Shown here one piece after another: positions 8,294 to 18,958 of a DNA stretch of 64,000 nucleotides (within the stretch, counting starts at the first letter, position 1; the number at the start of each line of letters is the position of its first letter). The DNA is from Paramoeba atlantica (taxonomy: Eukaryota > Discosea): NCBI GenBank assembly GCA_977017575.1, contig CDRNVI010000002.1:434001-498000 (forward strand), read 5' to 3'. The notes under the pieces are model-generated. The model ran no database searches. It had not been told where the DNA came from and saw only the letters and a program-made list of their open reading frames with translations. Made by a program: the position numbers and the translations under genes.

Positions 8294-11200
8294 ATGCATT
8301 CTCGCGAAATCGAAATACACACTTCGGAATCGGTTCCTGGTGATGCTACGCCCAAGCCGCTCAAATTAGTCACGTCGCGCAGTGTGCAAGGAACGCCACA
8401 AAGTTTGTCAATCAAGTCTGATTCTCACTTCACTTTAGGAAAACGAGATGAACCTACAGAAGAAATATCCAAAGCATCTGTGTTAAAATCTGTGATAAAG
8501 GATAAAAGACAAACGCGTAGCAAGGGTCCAGTTGTGGTACAGACGCTCGATGAAATCGGTTACAGAAAACGAAAAGCCGGTAAAACAAAGTACAAACTTC
8601 TTTGGAGTTCTGATCCTCAAAAACATGAATCTTTGAGTCAGAAAAGTCGAAGATCATCCATTTCCGCGGATCGGATACCAACTTCGCCTGAATCAGATGA
8701 GGACGAGGAGCTTGAAGATTCGGCAAAAAAGGACTCCAACGAAGAAGAGATAGAACCTACAGCATCAATTGAGACAGATCCGGAAGAAGGGCTACGTGAT
8801 GCGAACTTCCCAATAGCTAGAGACCATGTGATGCACTTATCTAGTAATTGGGCTGTTGGCACAACGTGCAAGTTAGTGTGGAAGCGACAACTTGGTAACT
8901 TACACACATCACATGCAAAGGTGATTAGAAGATATTGTAGGAAGGACAACGTCACTTTAACTCTTGCATACTCCCCTTTTGAAGGAGAGGAAGGACCTAG
9001 CGGAACAACGTATATCCCTGCGAGACCGCACATATCCGTTTTCGAGATACAGGTCATCAAAATGGTCCAAGCGCGAAAGAGCGAGATCCCCATGGTTAAA
9101 TGCACCTCATGCCCATACGATTACGGCCTAGATAAAACCACTTTGCCGAGCTTTATACCAATTGACCCTTCCTTCACAGCGCAACTGGTACACATCTTTC
9201 GAGACATTATTAAAGATTACTTAACCTGCGAAGTGCAAACCGAGAAGGAGTCAATTTGGCACCGATTTTTAAACGCACCTAGAGACTCACTAAAGACGCT
9301 ACGAAAGGCCCTTAAAAGAAAACAAAGAAGCACGGAGAGCCCAACGCCAGACAATGCTCAACATCGATCAGTTTCACAGAAGAAGGATGAAGAAGCTACC
9401 AGTGATATAAAATCAATCAAGAAAGCGCTGCTACATGCTCGAGCCGGGAACTTAAGTAAGGCGTCAAGAATTTTAGATAACGTTTATGTTGGGAACGCAT
9501 TAAATGCGGATGAAAAAGCAGCTCTACTCGCAGCATTACATCCGCCAGGAGGAAATCCACCCGAGCTCCCAGCAGACGCCCCGTACACTGCAAAGATAAC
9601 TTCCGTAGAATTTCGAGAAGCGGTGAAGCAGCTGGCTCGCGGAGCGGCGCCTGGGGCAACTGGATTTGGTGAAGATCTTCTGAGGATATTGGCTGAAGAT
9701 GAAATTTGCTGCAAAGCGATGACATGCATGGCAAGAGATGTGGTCAATGGAGCTGTCCCGGATTCAGTTCGAACAAGATTAACCCGTTGCAGATTAATTG
9801 GAATAAACAAACCTGCTGGAGGATTGCGACCGATTGCCATGGGAGAAACCTTTACGAAGTTATGAGGAACTGTGCTCATGCAACGTCATCAGCAAGATCT
9901 AATCACACATTTTCTCCCCTTTCAAAGAGGAGTTCTTCACAAGAACGCATGTGAAACCATAATACATGAACTCAGTGACGAGTACAATGATGGTAATTCT
10001 GTTCTTACTATAGACTTCACGAATGCTTTCAATACTCCCTCTCGTTTAGCTCTTGCGAAAGAACTATACCAAAATCCAATCTTTCGTCCCTTTCTTCGGC
10101 TGTTCTCTCTTGAGTACGGAACTCCTTCTGAATTACTCTTCTTCGCAAACGACGCACTTCATTCGACGATCCAAAGTAGTTCAGGAGTTCGACAAGGATC
10201 TGCGCTCTCTAGCTTGTATTTTTGCGCCTTCCTGCATCCATGTTTAACGAAACTGGCAGCTCAAGCAACAAATGTGAAAGTTAAAGCGTATATTGATGAT
10301 GTGACATTGTCTAGCAAAAATTCAAATGACTTAATGGAAGCCTTCTTCATTTTGCGCAAACTCGCCAAAGACATTGGACTTGAAATCAATCCAAAGAAAT
10401 GTAGGTTTTTGCAAGGTAAACATACCATCGAAATGCCGCGTTCGCTACTGCATGCCGGAATTCAAGAAACCCAAGGATGTGTGAAGGTTCTAGGTGCTTT
10501 TGTAGGTGAAAAGGAAGACGTTCGCATGAACTTAATTCAAAGTCAAAATAAGCATACCTGTTTATTCCGCAGGTTAAAGAAAATGGGTCCATCGAACCTC
10601 TCCCTTGCAATACTTTCAAAAAGTACGAATACCAGACTTGGGTACCTTTTACGCGCACATCCACCGGATACAACATTCCAAATTGCCGAATCCTTCGATC
10701 AGAAGATAGACACCATCCTGGAACATTGGCTCGAAGTCCCTAAGAAAATTCTCCAACCACTATGCTCACTGCCGTGGGATTTAGGAGGCCTGGGCCTAAC
10801 TCCGTCTAAGCTCATCCAGAAACATGCTTACGTACAATCTCGAAATATCATTGAAGAGCAACAGGTAAACCCATCAGCTCCAGTGATACAAGAGACTGCT
10901 CCGCTTAATGACAAAGAGCTTGAAGAGTACGGGCCTGACCTTGATGCGGAAAATCTAAAAGAGAATCCTCAGAGCTTAAAGAAAACAGATGTACGACAGA
11001 TCATTCGACATGTGCAAGAAAAGCAATTCCAAGAGATTTCCCAAGATCCTTTTTATAAGGAATTACTTCAACACACCCATCAAAAAGGGGCATTCGAACA
11101 TATGTGTTGTCTAACTGGATTCGTGAATCCCTATTTATTCCGCTATGCCTTACTTCTACGACTAGGACTTCATCCAAAAGAGATTCCCTCGTCTATCCCT

Positions 11201-11843
11201 TGCCCAGGTTGCCGAAATAAACAGAAAAGCAGAGACATATTTAGTCATGTAGTTGGATGCGTTCAATGTGTTGGTTCCAATGCAACTCGTAAGCATTCAT
11301 ACTTGTTACGATTTCTCTCGGATCTTTGCCTTCAAGCTGGACTCCCCTGTGTTCTAGAACCGCGAATCTTCTCGTCATATCGATGCTCACATTGCGGTGC
11401 CGAAGTATCACCAGCGCATATCGACAAGCATCCGTGCAGAAAGGAAAAGCTTATAAGAAGTGGCCCAGACATTGTGATTATGGCCGGATCGAGGAGAAGT
11501 GTATTACGATTTAACGATTGTGCATTCGGGTAGCCCCACTTTGCGTCATGTACATAGTGGTGAGTTGTTTAAAGCGTCTATATTGCGAAAACATAATCGA
11601 TATGTGAAAACAGGTATGTTCAAAGAAACTCAGTTTTTGTGTATACCAGCTTCGAATTTTGGTTTATTGCATGAGAATACGAAAAATTTAGTTGAAATAC
11701 TTGCGGATCGGGCAAAGCTAGATAAAAAGACAACATTGAATCAATTTCAGTTGCTTATTGAAAAACTGTCTGCGCATACGATTTATACACAGCTGCGGCA
11801 TCATTTACCCGCAGCGGATTGGGTTTCTCCTTTAAAGGAGTGA
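8294..11843 (+). pseudogene. C4 polyprotein: N-terminal domain, RT, zinc knuckles, RLE
   Basis: The first part (8294-9865) has an acidic/basic head, the conserved N-terminal block (NWAVGTTCKLVW ... EGPSGTTYIPARPHI), SIWHRFLNAPRDSL, GNLSKASRILDN, and RT fingers ending LRPIAMGETFTKL. There an in-frame TGA (9863-9865) replaces a Cys codon seen in C6 and C13. The next part (9872-11533) has TIDFTNAFNTPSR, SSGVRQGSALSSLYF, AYIDDVTLSS, the CPGC...H...GC..C knuckle and RSGPDIVIM. A one-base frameshift near 11490 moves the RLE to 11499-11843 (YYDLTIVH). Otherwise complete. Confidence 0.85.
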
Positions 11844-12034
11844 CTTGAGAAAATTGGGTCATTTTTGGGGAGCTGATGTAAATAGATAAGAAAAGAGAGG
11901 TAACATACGAGACACTGAGAAGCATCGTTGGAGATAGTGTCCTAGAAGGATTGTTATTCCAGGTTGAAAAGTGATATTCAAAAAGTGTATCAATAAGTAA
12001 AAAAAAAAACGACTCAAAAAGCATTGGAACAACT

Positions 12035-12748
12035 ATGGTCGAAAACGACGTGGATCACTCGCGCCCGTCTTCTTCGTGTATTGCAGGCACATCAATTGAA
12101 GTTACAAGACGACGACGTTGTAAAACTCGTAAGCAACATGCACTATCCATTCAGACGAAAGCAACGTATGTGAAGCACCTCCTAGCATTGATGGTGCATA
12201 TGGGGAAACCTGCACATCATTCCCGACTTCTACTGAAAACCTTAATCCGCCGGGGGGCACAAGTGCCTGGTCACCAGGCCAAGGCGATTACGAAAGACCA
12301 ACTCGATCATATACTCCCATATATGACGCCAGAAATGGCAGTCACGGTTTTGATTGCATTCAAAACAGCCTCCCGAGCTGGGGAAGTGGCTCTCTTAACC
12401 CGCAAGGATTTCATTGTCCTCCGCCCGGACTGCGTTGTCCTATACTGGGGACACAAAACCAAAACAACGAAATCTCAGCCTTTCCGCCCAGCACGTATAA
12501 CGACACTAACATCTATCCATATTACGCGTTTTTTGCAGCGGCACCTGGGCAAAGGGAACACCTCCCATTCGCTCAAACAGGGGGCCGTGCATCATTTGAT
12601 GGAGTATGTGGCGGACAACCAGATTTCCGTGGAAGAAGTCATGCGGCTCGCGAATCACCGACAACTACCGTCCCTTTTGAGGTATGCGGGGGCGAACGAA
12701 CGTACTGCCAGGGCTTTAGGGACGCAGCGAGTTACGCGACTGCTTTGA
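12035..12748 (+). CDS. YR retroelement Y1: tyrosine recombinase
   Basis: A 237-residue tyrosine recombinase that would join a circular cDNA intermediate to the genome in DIRS/Ngaro/VIPER/TATE elements. The first catalytic arginine lies in KTASRAGEVALL, a lysine region in GHKTKTTKSQPFRP, the H-x-x-K/R box in SHSLKQGAVHHL, then a later histidine in ANHRQ and the nucleophilic tyrosine in LLRYAG. The same boxes recur in Y3. The stop overlaps the RT frame, the compact arrangement usual in VIPER/TATE. The 5' part upstream of 12035 is not recognisable, so the element is probably incomplete. Treated as an old element copy. Confidence 0.8.
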   Translation: MVENDVDHSRPSSSCIAGTSIEVTRRRRCKTRKQHALSIQTKATYVKHLLALMVHMGKPAHHSRLLLKTLIRRGAQVPGHQAKAITKDQLDHILPYMTPEMAVTVLIAFKTASRAGEVALLTRKDFIVLRPDCVVLYWGHKTKTTKSQPFRPARITTLTSIHITRFLQRHLGKGNTSHSLKQGAVHHLMEYVADNQISVEEVMRLANHRQLPSLLRYAGANERTARALGTQRVTRLL

Positions 12749-12771
12749 ATGGCAGTAATATCGAATTGGGA

Positions 12772-13795
12772 ATGTCATGGGATACGGATGACAGAGACGC
12801 AAAATTTTCTAATCGCCGAGTGTGGTCTCGACCACATCGGATGCTGCAAAATCCGACCGAGGAACAAATGAATTTACCCCTACATGCGCCTGCTATTCGT
12901 CCCCTTGATTTGGAGAAGCTGAAAAACTGGATGACCCCAGATATGAAATATCGATTCGAAGAAGTGTGGTCATTATTGACATCCCCAATGTTGAACAAAA
13001 ATCATGTCGACCTTAACCCTGTGAGCAAACGTTCTATTTCAGAACAGGATATACGAAATTTGGTGAAGTCAGAAATCATTCATCGGGTAAGTTATGAAGA
13101 CTTAGAAAAACGGCCAACTCAGGATCAGGTAATACCTTTTTCAACGTACGAAGAAAGAGAAACAGGCGCGCGGCGCCGCTTTATATGCTGGCCTAAATAT
13201 CACAATCAGGCGCTGGAAAATTTATACAGCGCTCGGGTTCCTATTGGACAGCCTGTATCGTACGTAAATAAAATAACTCATGAAAGAGCCATGAAGCGAG
13301 ACTTAAAGGCGGGATTCTTTCAAATAGAGTTACCCAAAGCGGCAAGAGCGTTTTATCGTTTTCGTTACGGTGCATCCACATATGAGATGACCAGGATGCC
13401 GATGGGACATGCCTGCGCACCTGAAATACAGCAAATATTAACCTCAACCTTGGCCGGGCATGATGGTTATAGCCTAAATTCACTGAAATCGCACGGTTTC
13501 AATACACAGCAGCTTGACATTTACCTCGACGGAATACGGTACTGCGGAACAAAAGACGAGGTAGATATCTACGAACGTTTTGTAGACAATCGCGCTTATG
13601 AGACGAACATGACTTTCAAACAAGAAGAATCTGCTAATACCACTGAGTATGAATTTCTCGGAGTACACTATAACCATTCTAGTAAACAATACAAACTGTG
13701 TGACCGATTTCTTCGGAAAATTCCACCAGGCATAGCATCGCATGCACCTCTGCACATATATGAGTCCTTGTGCGCCAGATTGGTTTATGCATCGG
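12772..13795 (+). pseudogene. YR retroelement Y1: reverse transcriptase, first part
   Basis: RT of the gypsy/DIRS-like branch, not LINE-like: RRRFICWPKYHNQAL, MKRDLKAGFFQIELP, YEMTRMPMGHACAPEIQQ and YLDGIRYCG. The same order is found in Y2, Y3 and Y4. The RT is interrupted at 13795 by element Y2; the RNase H part lies at 17009-17652. The insertion is the main break I can see. VIPER/TATE-like by its YR followed by RT-RNase H. Confidence 0.8.
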
Positions 13796-14431
13796 AAATC
13801 CACGCCGAGGGGCTCCCTGGAAACATATACACTGATAACATATATGAATAAATGAACAACTATGAATAGCTCAATCGTAATTCAAAATGACACAACATAT
13901 CATTCATTCATTTCACACGCACAAAGACGGAAAAGAACAAGCCTGCATAAAACAACACAATCAATGTCACTCTGTTAACGGGGTTCCCCCCCACCGGAAC
14001 CCTCGGCCAAATGGCTGGGGGCTCGGTGGGTGGGCACAAAACTTCAAACGTAACAAAATAACAACCTAACAAGAATATAACAAACGAGTAAACACCCCCC
14101 TCCATGCAATTAGAGAATACTACATCATAATTTGAGAAAATTATGTGCCCCGAAGGGCCAGCAGGCAAATATATAGCCGCCCCTCGGCTAAATTTCAAAA
14201 CGTGAACTATTAGAAATCCACGCCGAGGGGCTCCCTGGAAACATATACACTGATAACATATATGAATAAATGAACAACTATGAATAGCTCAATCGTAATT
14301 CAAAATGACACAACATATCATTCATTCATTTCACACGCACAAAGACGGAAAAGAAACAAGCCTGCATAAAACAACACAATCAATGTCACTCTGTTAACGG
14401 GGTTCCCCCCCCCACCGGAACCCTCGGCCAA
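13796..14431 (-). repeat. Y2 terminal A-B-A repeat block
   Basis: Repeat A (about 215 bp, starting AAATCCACGCCGAGGGGCTC on the plus strand) lies at 13796-14010 and 14214-14431. Repeat B (about 175 bp, ending GTGAACTATTAG) lies at 14039-14213 and again at 16835-17008. Between the first A and B is a 28-base junction, 14011-14038, containing GGGGGCTCGGTGGGTGGGCA, which is absent at the other A and B edges. This junction is the expected place of strand exchange in a circular intermediate. Confidence 0.85.
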
Positions 14432-14944
14432 CCTGCCCACACACACGTCACAATAAACGCAAAATGCCCAATCACGTAGTCAAATATTAATAGATAGAAA
14501 ATATCAAAATATGCAGAGCTCACAAAAGGATAACGATAGCAATAGATGACCAGTCCATTACCACGCCCTTTACAAGCTCACACGAGCTACACAGGTTACG
14601 TTTTCAACCTCTGCCCATGCACCAACTTGGGACCTAGAAGTGTGGAGCAACTAGGCGTGGTGTACGGCCGTGTCAACAATGACGCGGTTAAAAACATTAA
14701 GGCGCTAATCGCAGAGTAAAGAAAACTTTACTCACCTTTATCTCACATTGGGGAACCTTGTTTTCGAAAACCAAGGCGTGAGGATAAAGTTTGTCAACCG
14801 ATTAACATCCATAACCTTCCAAAATTATAGGGACAACCTCCATACCCCAGGACCCCGTCCGCTCTCTTTTTTTTTTTTTTTTTTTGTCTTTGTTTTTTTT
14901 TCTTTTTTTCTTGTCTTTTTTTTTGTATTTGGTGATCCTGTCCC
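14432..14944. other. non-coding internal region of Y2
   Basis: About 510 bp between the RT-RNase H stop and repeat A. It includes a T-rich tract at 14865-14925 and no frame with recognisable homology. In autonomous relatives other genes may sit here. Confidence 0.6.
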
Positions 14945-16993
14945 CTACGGTTTTCCTTCAATATGACTGTCTAGCTTACCAATATGATGATGCTGATTAT
15001 CGCTGTATTTCTCGATGTTGCCTTTATATTTCTCAACCTTCTCCATCTCAATCTCCTTCCCGCGACTGACAGCATCCGCCGGGTTCTCATCCGTGGATAT
15101 ATACGCTGCCTTGACACAAATACCTTTCTCCTCTGTCAGTCGCAGGACTTCGCGCAATTCCATTGAAACCCCCTCTGACTTGGAGATCCTCCTGTTCACT
15201 GCAGCCTGACAGGAGGTGTTGTCAACAAAAACATCCAAGCAGGTTCCACGGGGGCAATGCGCGGAAAACTTCTCGAGGGCTAAGCGGACTGCTGCAGCTT
15301 CCGCACGGTTCACCTCATACGAGGATGACTCAGGCCACGCCTCACCCGTAATCAAAACCTCTCCGCTGTCTAAATACATAATCGCTCCCCATCCTTTCAC
15401 CGAGGCATCGGTGTAGAGACGATGCTTGTGTGGAACAACATCGGGGTGGGGAGGTGGAGACCGTGGAACATTCTCCAGCAACTCGTTTCTCCATTCTGCT
15501 AGCATGGAGCGAGTGACGACAGGGAGTGCGACCGGACGGTCATATAACTTCGGGCAACGGTTCAACAAGTTGATACGCCGTTGCGCCACCTTCAAAGCGA
15601 AATAAAACCGCGGCATATTGAGTCGGAGAACTGCGGAGCCATAAATGAGGCGCCCCACCACCGCCTCTAGGTCAACAAAGGAAATGTTGAAGAAAGAGTC
15701 GGCGCGCAGTTTCCTGATCACTCGCGGTCCCAGGCAGACCGTATGCGCGTTATGGTCGAACGCCACCCCATTGAACACGTACTGTGCTACAGGGGGCTGA
15801 CCCCGATCTTTGAAAAGACCGTTCGCCTTGTCGCAACGCTCGTCAATGAACTGAGCGTACGTGGTGGCCTCGGAGTGGGTTCCTGTAAACCGAACTCCGT
15901 CAACATAAACGTCGATAGCGCCTCGGTGAAACGAGTAGCGCTGAGAACAAATCGACGCCTCGCCAGCAATCGCGGCGGTAACCGTGTGCATAACCTCCGG
16001 TGCACACCTATGGCCCATCGGGAGGACGTTCATCTCATACACGTCTCCACTGTTCGTTCTAAGGCGGAATTTGGGCCGCGCCCTCTTCGGGATACCAATC
16101 TGGTAAAACCCGCATGTGAAGTCCCGCTTCACAGCCATCGGCTCGTGCACCTTATGAAGGTACTTGGAGGGATGATATAAAGGGACCTGTGGTTCATATC
16201 CTTTAAGTCTATCATTATCGTCCCGTGTCCACGAAATAAACCTTCTGCGCTGATTGCCCTGATCATCGGTCTCCACAACCGTGAAGGGAATCATGAACTG
16301 CATCGATGGGCGCTTTCTCAACTCCTGCGCCGGGACCTTGGAGATTATGCCTGCGTCCTCCAACAATCGGACGTCCGACTCAGGCAATGAACCTTTCACA
16401 CTAGGTTCGGGGTACGGGGCTTTAGGTACCCATAATAATTCATCCACTACCTTGCGAAAACGAGTGGCAGCTGACATACTCATCCACTCCTTAACCTGAT
16501 CCAAATGGATAACAGGTATCGACTTCTTAACGTGCAAAGGTAGGTGAGCGTCGTGTGCCTTGGCTAGCCGTGAAGAGCGGCGTGCACAAACAACGGAGTG
16601 CCTGCGAAGGTAAGGCACTTTCTCGAAGCACTTTGCCACGTGCTCCGAGGTTACAGCACTGGGAGACGTGCTGAGACTCTCTGCGTCCCGAGAGCCCTTG
16701 CCGTTGTAATACTGCTTGCGTTGTAGCGCAACAGTGATTCGACGTTGAGGTGTTTCGTGAGGTTCTGGACGTCCTCCATCCTGAGATTCCCGAGGGAGAT
16801 CTCGTGGAATAGGTAACTTTAAACGTAACAACGAAACTTTAAACGTAACAAAATAACAACCTAACAAGAATATAACAAACGAGTAAACACCCCCCTCCAT
16901 GCAATTAGAGAATACTACATCATAATTTGAGAAAATTATGTGCCCCGAAGGGCCAGCAGGCAAATATATAGCCGCCCCTCGGCTAAATTTCAA
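14945..16993 (-). CDS. YR retroelement Y2: reverse transcriptase and RNase H
   Basis: Open for 682 codons, although the first 60 or so lie in repeat B and the true start is uncertain. RT boxes: NQRRRFISWTRDDND, AVKRDFTCGFYQIGIP, MNVLPMGHRCAPEVMHT, VYVDGVRFTG. RNase H boxes: LYTDASVKGWGAI, NRAEAAAVRLAL, VDNTSCQAAVN and NPADAVSR, giving the usual D-E-D-D pattern. A basic tail follows. Gypsy/DIRS-like RT related to VIPER/TATE. Acts in copying the element RNA into DNA. Confidence 0.85.
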   Translation of the reverse strand: MKFSRGAAIYLPAGPSGHIIFSNYDVVFSNCMEGGVYSFVIFLLGCYFVTFKVSLLRLKLPIPRDLPRESQDGGRPEPHETPQRRITVALQRKQYYNGKGSRDAESLSTSPSAVTSEHVAKCFEKVPYLRRHSVVCARRSSRLAKAHDAHLPLHVKKSIPVIHLDQVKEWMSMSAATRFRKVVDELLWVPKAPYPEPSVKGSLPESDVRLLEDAGIISKVPAQELRKRPSMQFMIPFTVVETDDQGNQRRRFISWTRDDNDRLKGYEPQVPLYHPSKYLHKVHEPMAVKRDFTCGFYQIGIPKRARPKFRLRTNSGDVYEMNVLPMGHRCAPEVMHTVTAAIAGEASICSQRYSFHRGAIDVYVDGVRFTGTHSEATTYAQFIDERCDKANGLFKDRGQPPVAQYVFNGVAFDHNAHTVCLGPRVIRKLRADSFFNISFVDLEAVVGRLIYGSAVLRLNMPRFYFALKVAQRRINLLNRCPKLYDRPVALPVVTRSMLAEWRNELLENVPRSPPPHPDVVPHKHRLYTDASVKGWGAIMYLDSGEVLITGEAWPESSSYEVNRAEAAAVRLALEKFSAHCPRGTCLDVFVDNTSCQAAVNRRISKSEGVSMELREVLRLTEEKGICVKAAYISTDENPADAVSRGKEIEMEKVEKYKGNIEKYSDNQHHHIGKLDSHIEGKP

Positions 16994-17008
16994 AACGTGA
17001 ACTATTAG

Positions 17009-17652
17009 CAGTGCTAGGAATTATAATGCCAAAATATTACTGGGCTATAAAATTCATAAGGCGACAAATATCCAAATTGAATAAAGGATTGATACGTGAT
17101 AATGATACTGTCCGACTCTCATACGTCGTTTTCACACAGCTTAATCGTTGGATAAAGGATGTAAAGACTAATGCGCCACAGAATTATACAATTGTAGGAA
17201 AGTATAAAACGGCAACTTTGTACACGGATGCCTCGCTGGAAGGATGGGGCGCCGTTTTATTTCGACAGGATGGTTCAGTTTTTGGCACAGGCGCGGCGTG
17301 GAACAGGGAAGTTGAAATCAACCACGCAGAAGCAATGGCTATTGAGAACGCTCTGCACGCCTTTTCTGAACATTGGTCTGATACAAAGTTCATCTGGCTA
17401 CGTGTGGATAATACCAGTGTAGAATCCGCTCTCCGTAAGAAATGGGCAGAGTCCTACAATATATCCGAAGTTCTCGAGCGAGTACTGTATTACCTACAAG
17501 CACATCACTTAACAATTTATCCCGAATACGTAACAACCAGGGAAAATCAGGCAGATGCCTGGAGCCGAAACCAATATGGAACTGGGCGAGACGGTGGGAT
17601 ACACGAACTAGCGACTGGGTGGGTGCCGGCGGTGCCCAGTCGTCAGTTTTAG
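17009..17652 (+). pseudogene. YR retroelement Y1: RT connection and RNase H, second part
   Basis: Downstream of Y2 the Y1 frame continues: MPKYYWAIKFIRRQISKLNKG, then RNase H boxes LYTDASLEGWGAVLF, INHAEAMAIENAL, RVDNTSVESAL and NQADAWSRN. These align with Y3 (MYTDASEAGWGGVLF, NFAEALAVERAF). It ends next to a palindromic site at 17607-17647. Confidence 0.8.
17607..17647. promoter_or_regulatory. palindromic site at the 3' end of Y1
   Basis: Arms ACTAGCGACTGGG and CCCAGTCGTCAGT surround TGGGTGCCGGCGGTG. A very similar site with changed but still complementary arms lies at 21809-21850 after Y3. Both follow the RNase H frame. The GGTGGGTG core resembles the A-B junctions of Y2 and Y4, so this is a candidate recombinase binding site. 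Confidence 0.6.
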
Positions 17653-17784
17653 CAAGTTTTCTTCTTAGAATAGCATACGAAACAAGGAGGAAGTATTATT
17701 ACAATCAAATGGTTTCAAGAAAATAATAGCAAAAAACTATACTTAACTCACAGTACATTATAGTCAACATTATTTATATTTCAT

Positions 17785-17936
17785 ACAGGTTACTGATCAT
17801 GATGCGGTAGCGAAATTACACATGATATGTGATCTGTTAAACGGGTTTCTTGCACAGGATGTAACTTGTCGGCTCAATCGCGCCCGGTTGGTCGCAATAC
17901 CAAAGGGAGACGGTGGAGTCCGACCGGTTGCAATGG
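17785..17936 (+). pseudogene. CRE-like RT fragment (copy C5)
   Basis: Reads KLHMICDLLNGFLAQDV, then RLNRARLVAIPKGDGGVRPV and AMG, matching the RT fingers of C12 (RLNRARLIAIPKADGGVRPV). It is cut at 17936 by Y3. It begins close to where C3 stops at 7740, so it may be the continuation of C3 displaced by the C4 and Y1 insertions; the left junction is not resolved. Confidence 0.65.
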
Positions 17937-18941
17937 GCCAACGTTCGCCCCAAGACCACAAACGTGAACAATACAGTGTGGAAGAAATCTCCAGTCACGA
18001 AGAATGCGATATCACAGGTCACCCAAAGATGCGGTGGTACGATCAGCGAAACAAATATGCGAACGTCTGGAATCCAAACAGCCTCGTCCGACTTTATCCT
18101 CAACAACGTATTGCAGGTCACGAATCCGGAAATCAGAGAGGAAATACGCGGAATATGGGCCACCTCAACATGGAATACGAGGGCACGCCTGATTTTGGAC
18201 ATGTGGTGCCGCAGATTGCCGCTCACGGACCAGGGTGTGGTCCTGTATATCATACGAATACATACCACCATTCAAACCAAATTGGTATACCTGCGACATT
18301 TGATTTCGGTACTCCGCCGACTGCGCAGACCTACAACTCAGACAGAAATGTATTCGAAGGCATTGGTCAGGCGTGGGGCGGTTATCCCTCGGAGACAAGC
18401 AGCGCCGATGAATCGTCAAGCTATAGAACGGCTTACACCGATCATGTCAAAGGAGATGGCTGCGGTAATGCATTTAGCGTTCAAAACGGCTTCGCGGGTT
18501 GGCGAGGTTTGCAATCTTGTGGGTCGAGATTTTGTGGTCAGAACTCCGAACAGAATAGTTATCAATTGGGGTGCGAAAACCAAGACTACCAAAGAGCAGC
18601 CTTTTCGTCCGGACAACATGGTTGTTATCGAAGGCCCGAGTACGACCCTTATTTACAACCATGTGAAGAATATAAAATCGAACCAGAAAATCAGTACACT
18701 TACAACCACCAGTATTTCCCGTTTCCTCAAACATCACATGGGTCTCCAGTACACATCCCATTCCCTCAAACATGGAGCCATCACCAGTCTAATGCACCAC
18801 GTAGCTACGGGGCACCAGTCCCTCGAACAAGTCATGAGGCTCTCTCATCACAAGCAGGTGGCAACACTTTTGAGATACGCGGGGCCCAGCGAAGCGACGG
18901 CACTTGCACTCGGAACTCAAAATACCACGCGAAGACTATAA
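17937..18941 (+). CDS. YR retroelement Y3: tyrosine recombinase
   Basis: The open frame begins within C5, so the true start of the recombinase is unclear. Catalytic boxes: FKTASRVGEVCNL (first Arg), AKTKTTKEQPFRP, SHSLKHGAITSL, SHHKQ and LLRYAGPSEATALALG (Tyr). It is about 100 residues longer at the N-terminus than the Y1 enzyme. The second plus frame is also open through this whole region and joins the RT frame downstream, but its Gly/aromatic-rich product is most likely a shadow. Old copy; YR boxes look whole. Confidence 0.8.
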   Translation, partial: ANVRPKTTNVNNTVWKKSPVTKNAISQVTQRCGGTISETNMRTSGIQTASSDFILNNVLQVTNPEIREEIRGIWATSTWNTRARLILDMWCRRLPLTDQGVVLYIIRIHTTIQTKLVYLRHLISVLRRLRRPTTQTEMYSKALVRRGAVIPRRQAAPMNRQAIERLTPIMSKEMAAVMHLAFKTASRVGEVCNLVGRDFVVRTPNRIVINWGAKTKTTKEQPFRPDNMVVIEGPSTTLIYNHVKNIKSNQKISTLTTTSISRFLKHHMGLQYTSHSLKHGAITSLMHHVATGHQSLEQVMRLSHHKQVATLLRYAGPSEATALALGTQNTTRRL

Positions 18942-18958
18942 ATAAACCGAACAATTTG

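Larger units (their letters stand above)
8250..11850 (+). mobile_element. CRE-like non-LTR retrotransposon, subtype A (copy C4)
   Basis: Near full length. The 5' end carries TTTCTGTACCTTATTG at 8250-8265, then an AT-rich leader and the ATG at 8294. The 3' end lies shortly after the stop at 11843. Subtype A shares FFANxxLHS and the domain order of C6, C9, C10 and C13. One in-frame stop and one frameshift break the ORF. It seems to lie within C3 or its flank; no target duplication was resolved. Confidence 0.8.
13796..17008 (-). mobile_element. YR retroelement Y2 with split direct repeats
   Basis: This 3.2-kb element is inserted in the Y1 RT without a target duplication. Read on the minus strand it has the order B, RT-RNase H, A, B, A, where A and B are two different repeats. 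This is the A1-ORF-B1-A2-B2 split direct repeat layout known for Ngaro, PAT and VIPER-type elements, not LTRs. No YR gene lies between the repeats, so it would have depended on an enzyme supplied elsewhere. Its RT frame is long and open; old but fairly well preserved. Confidence 0.85.

Noticed and set aside
9863-9865. Reassigned TGA codon (TGA at a Cys position in C4, at an Arg position in C12)
   Set aside because: The two TGA codons replace different amino acids and intact copies end at ordinary stops including TGA, so they are plain point mutations.
13796-14431. Long terminal repeats of a retrovirus-like element
   Set aside because: The repeats lie as A-B-A at one end and B at the other, not as two equal ends, and there is no target duplication; this is the split direct repeat form of YR elements.
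15743-16180. Plus-strand ORF opposite the Y2 RT
   Set aside because: Antisense to conserved RT boxes; no independent homology or start context.
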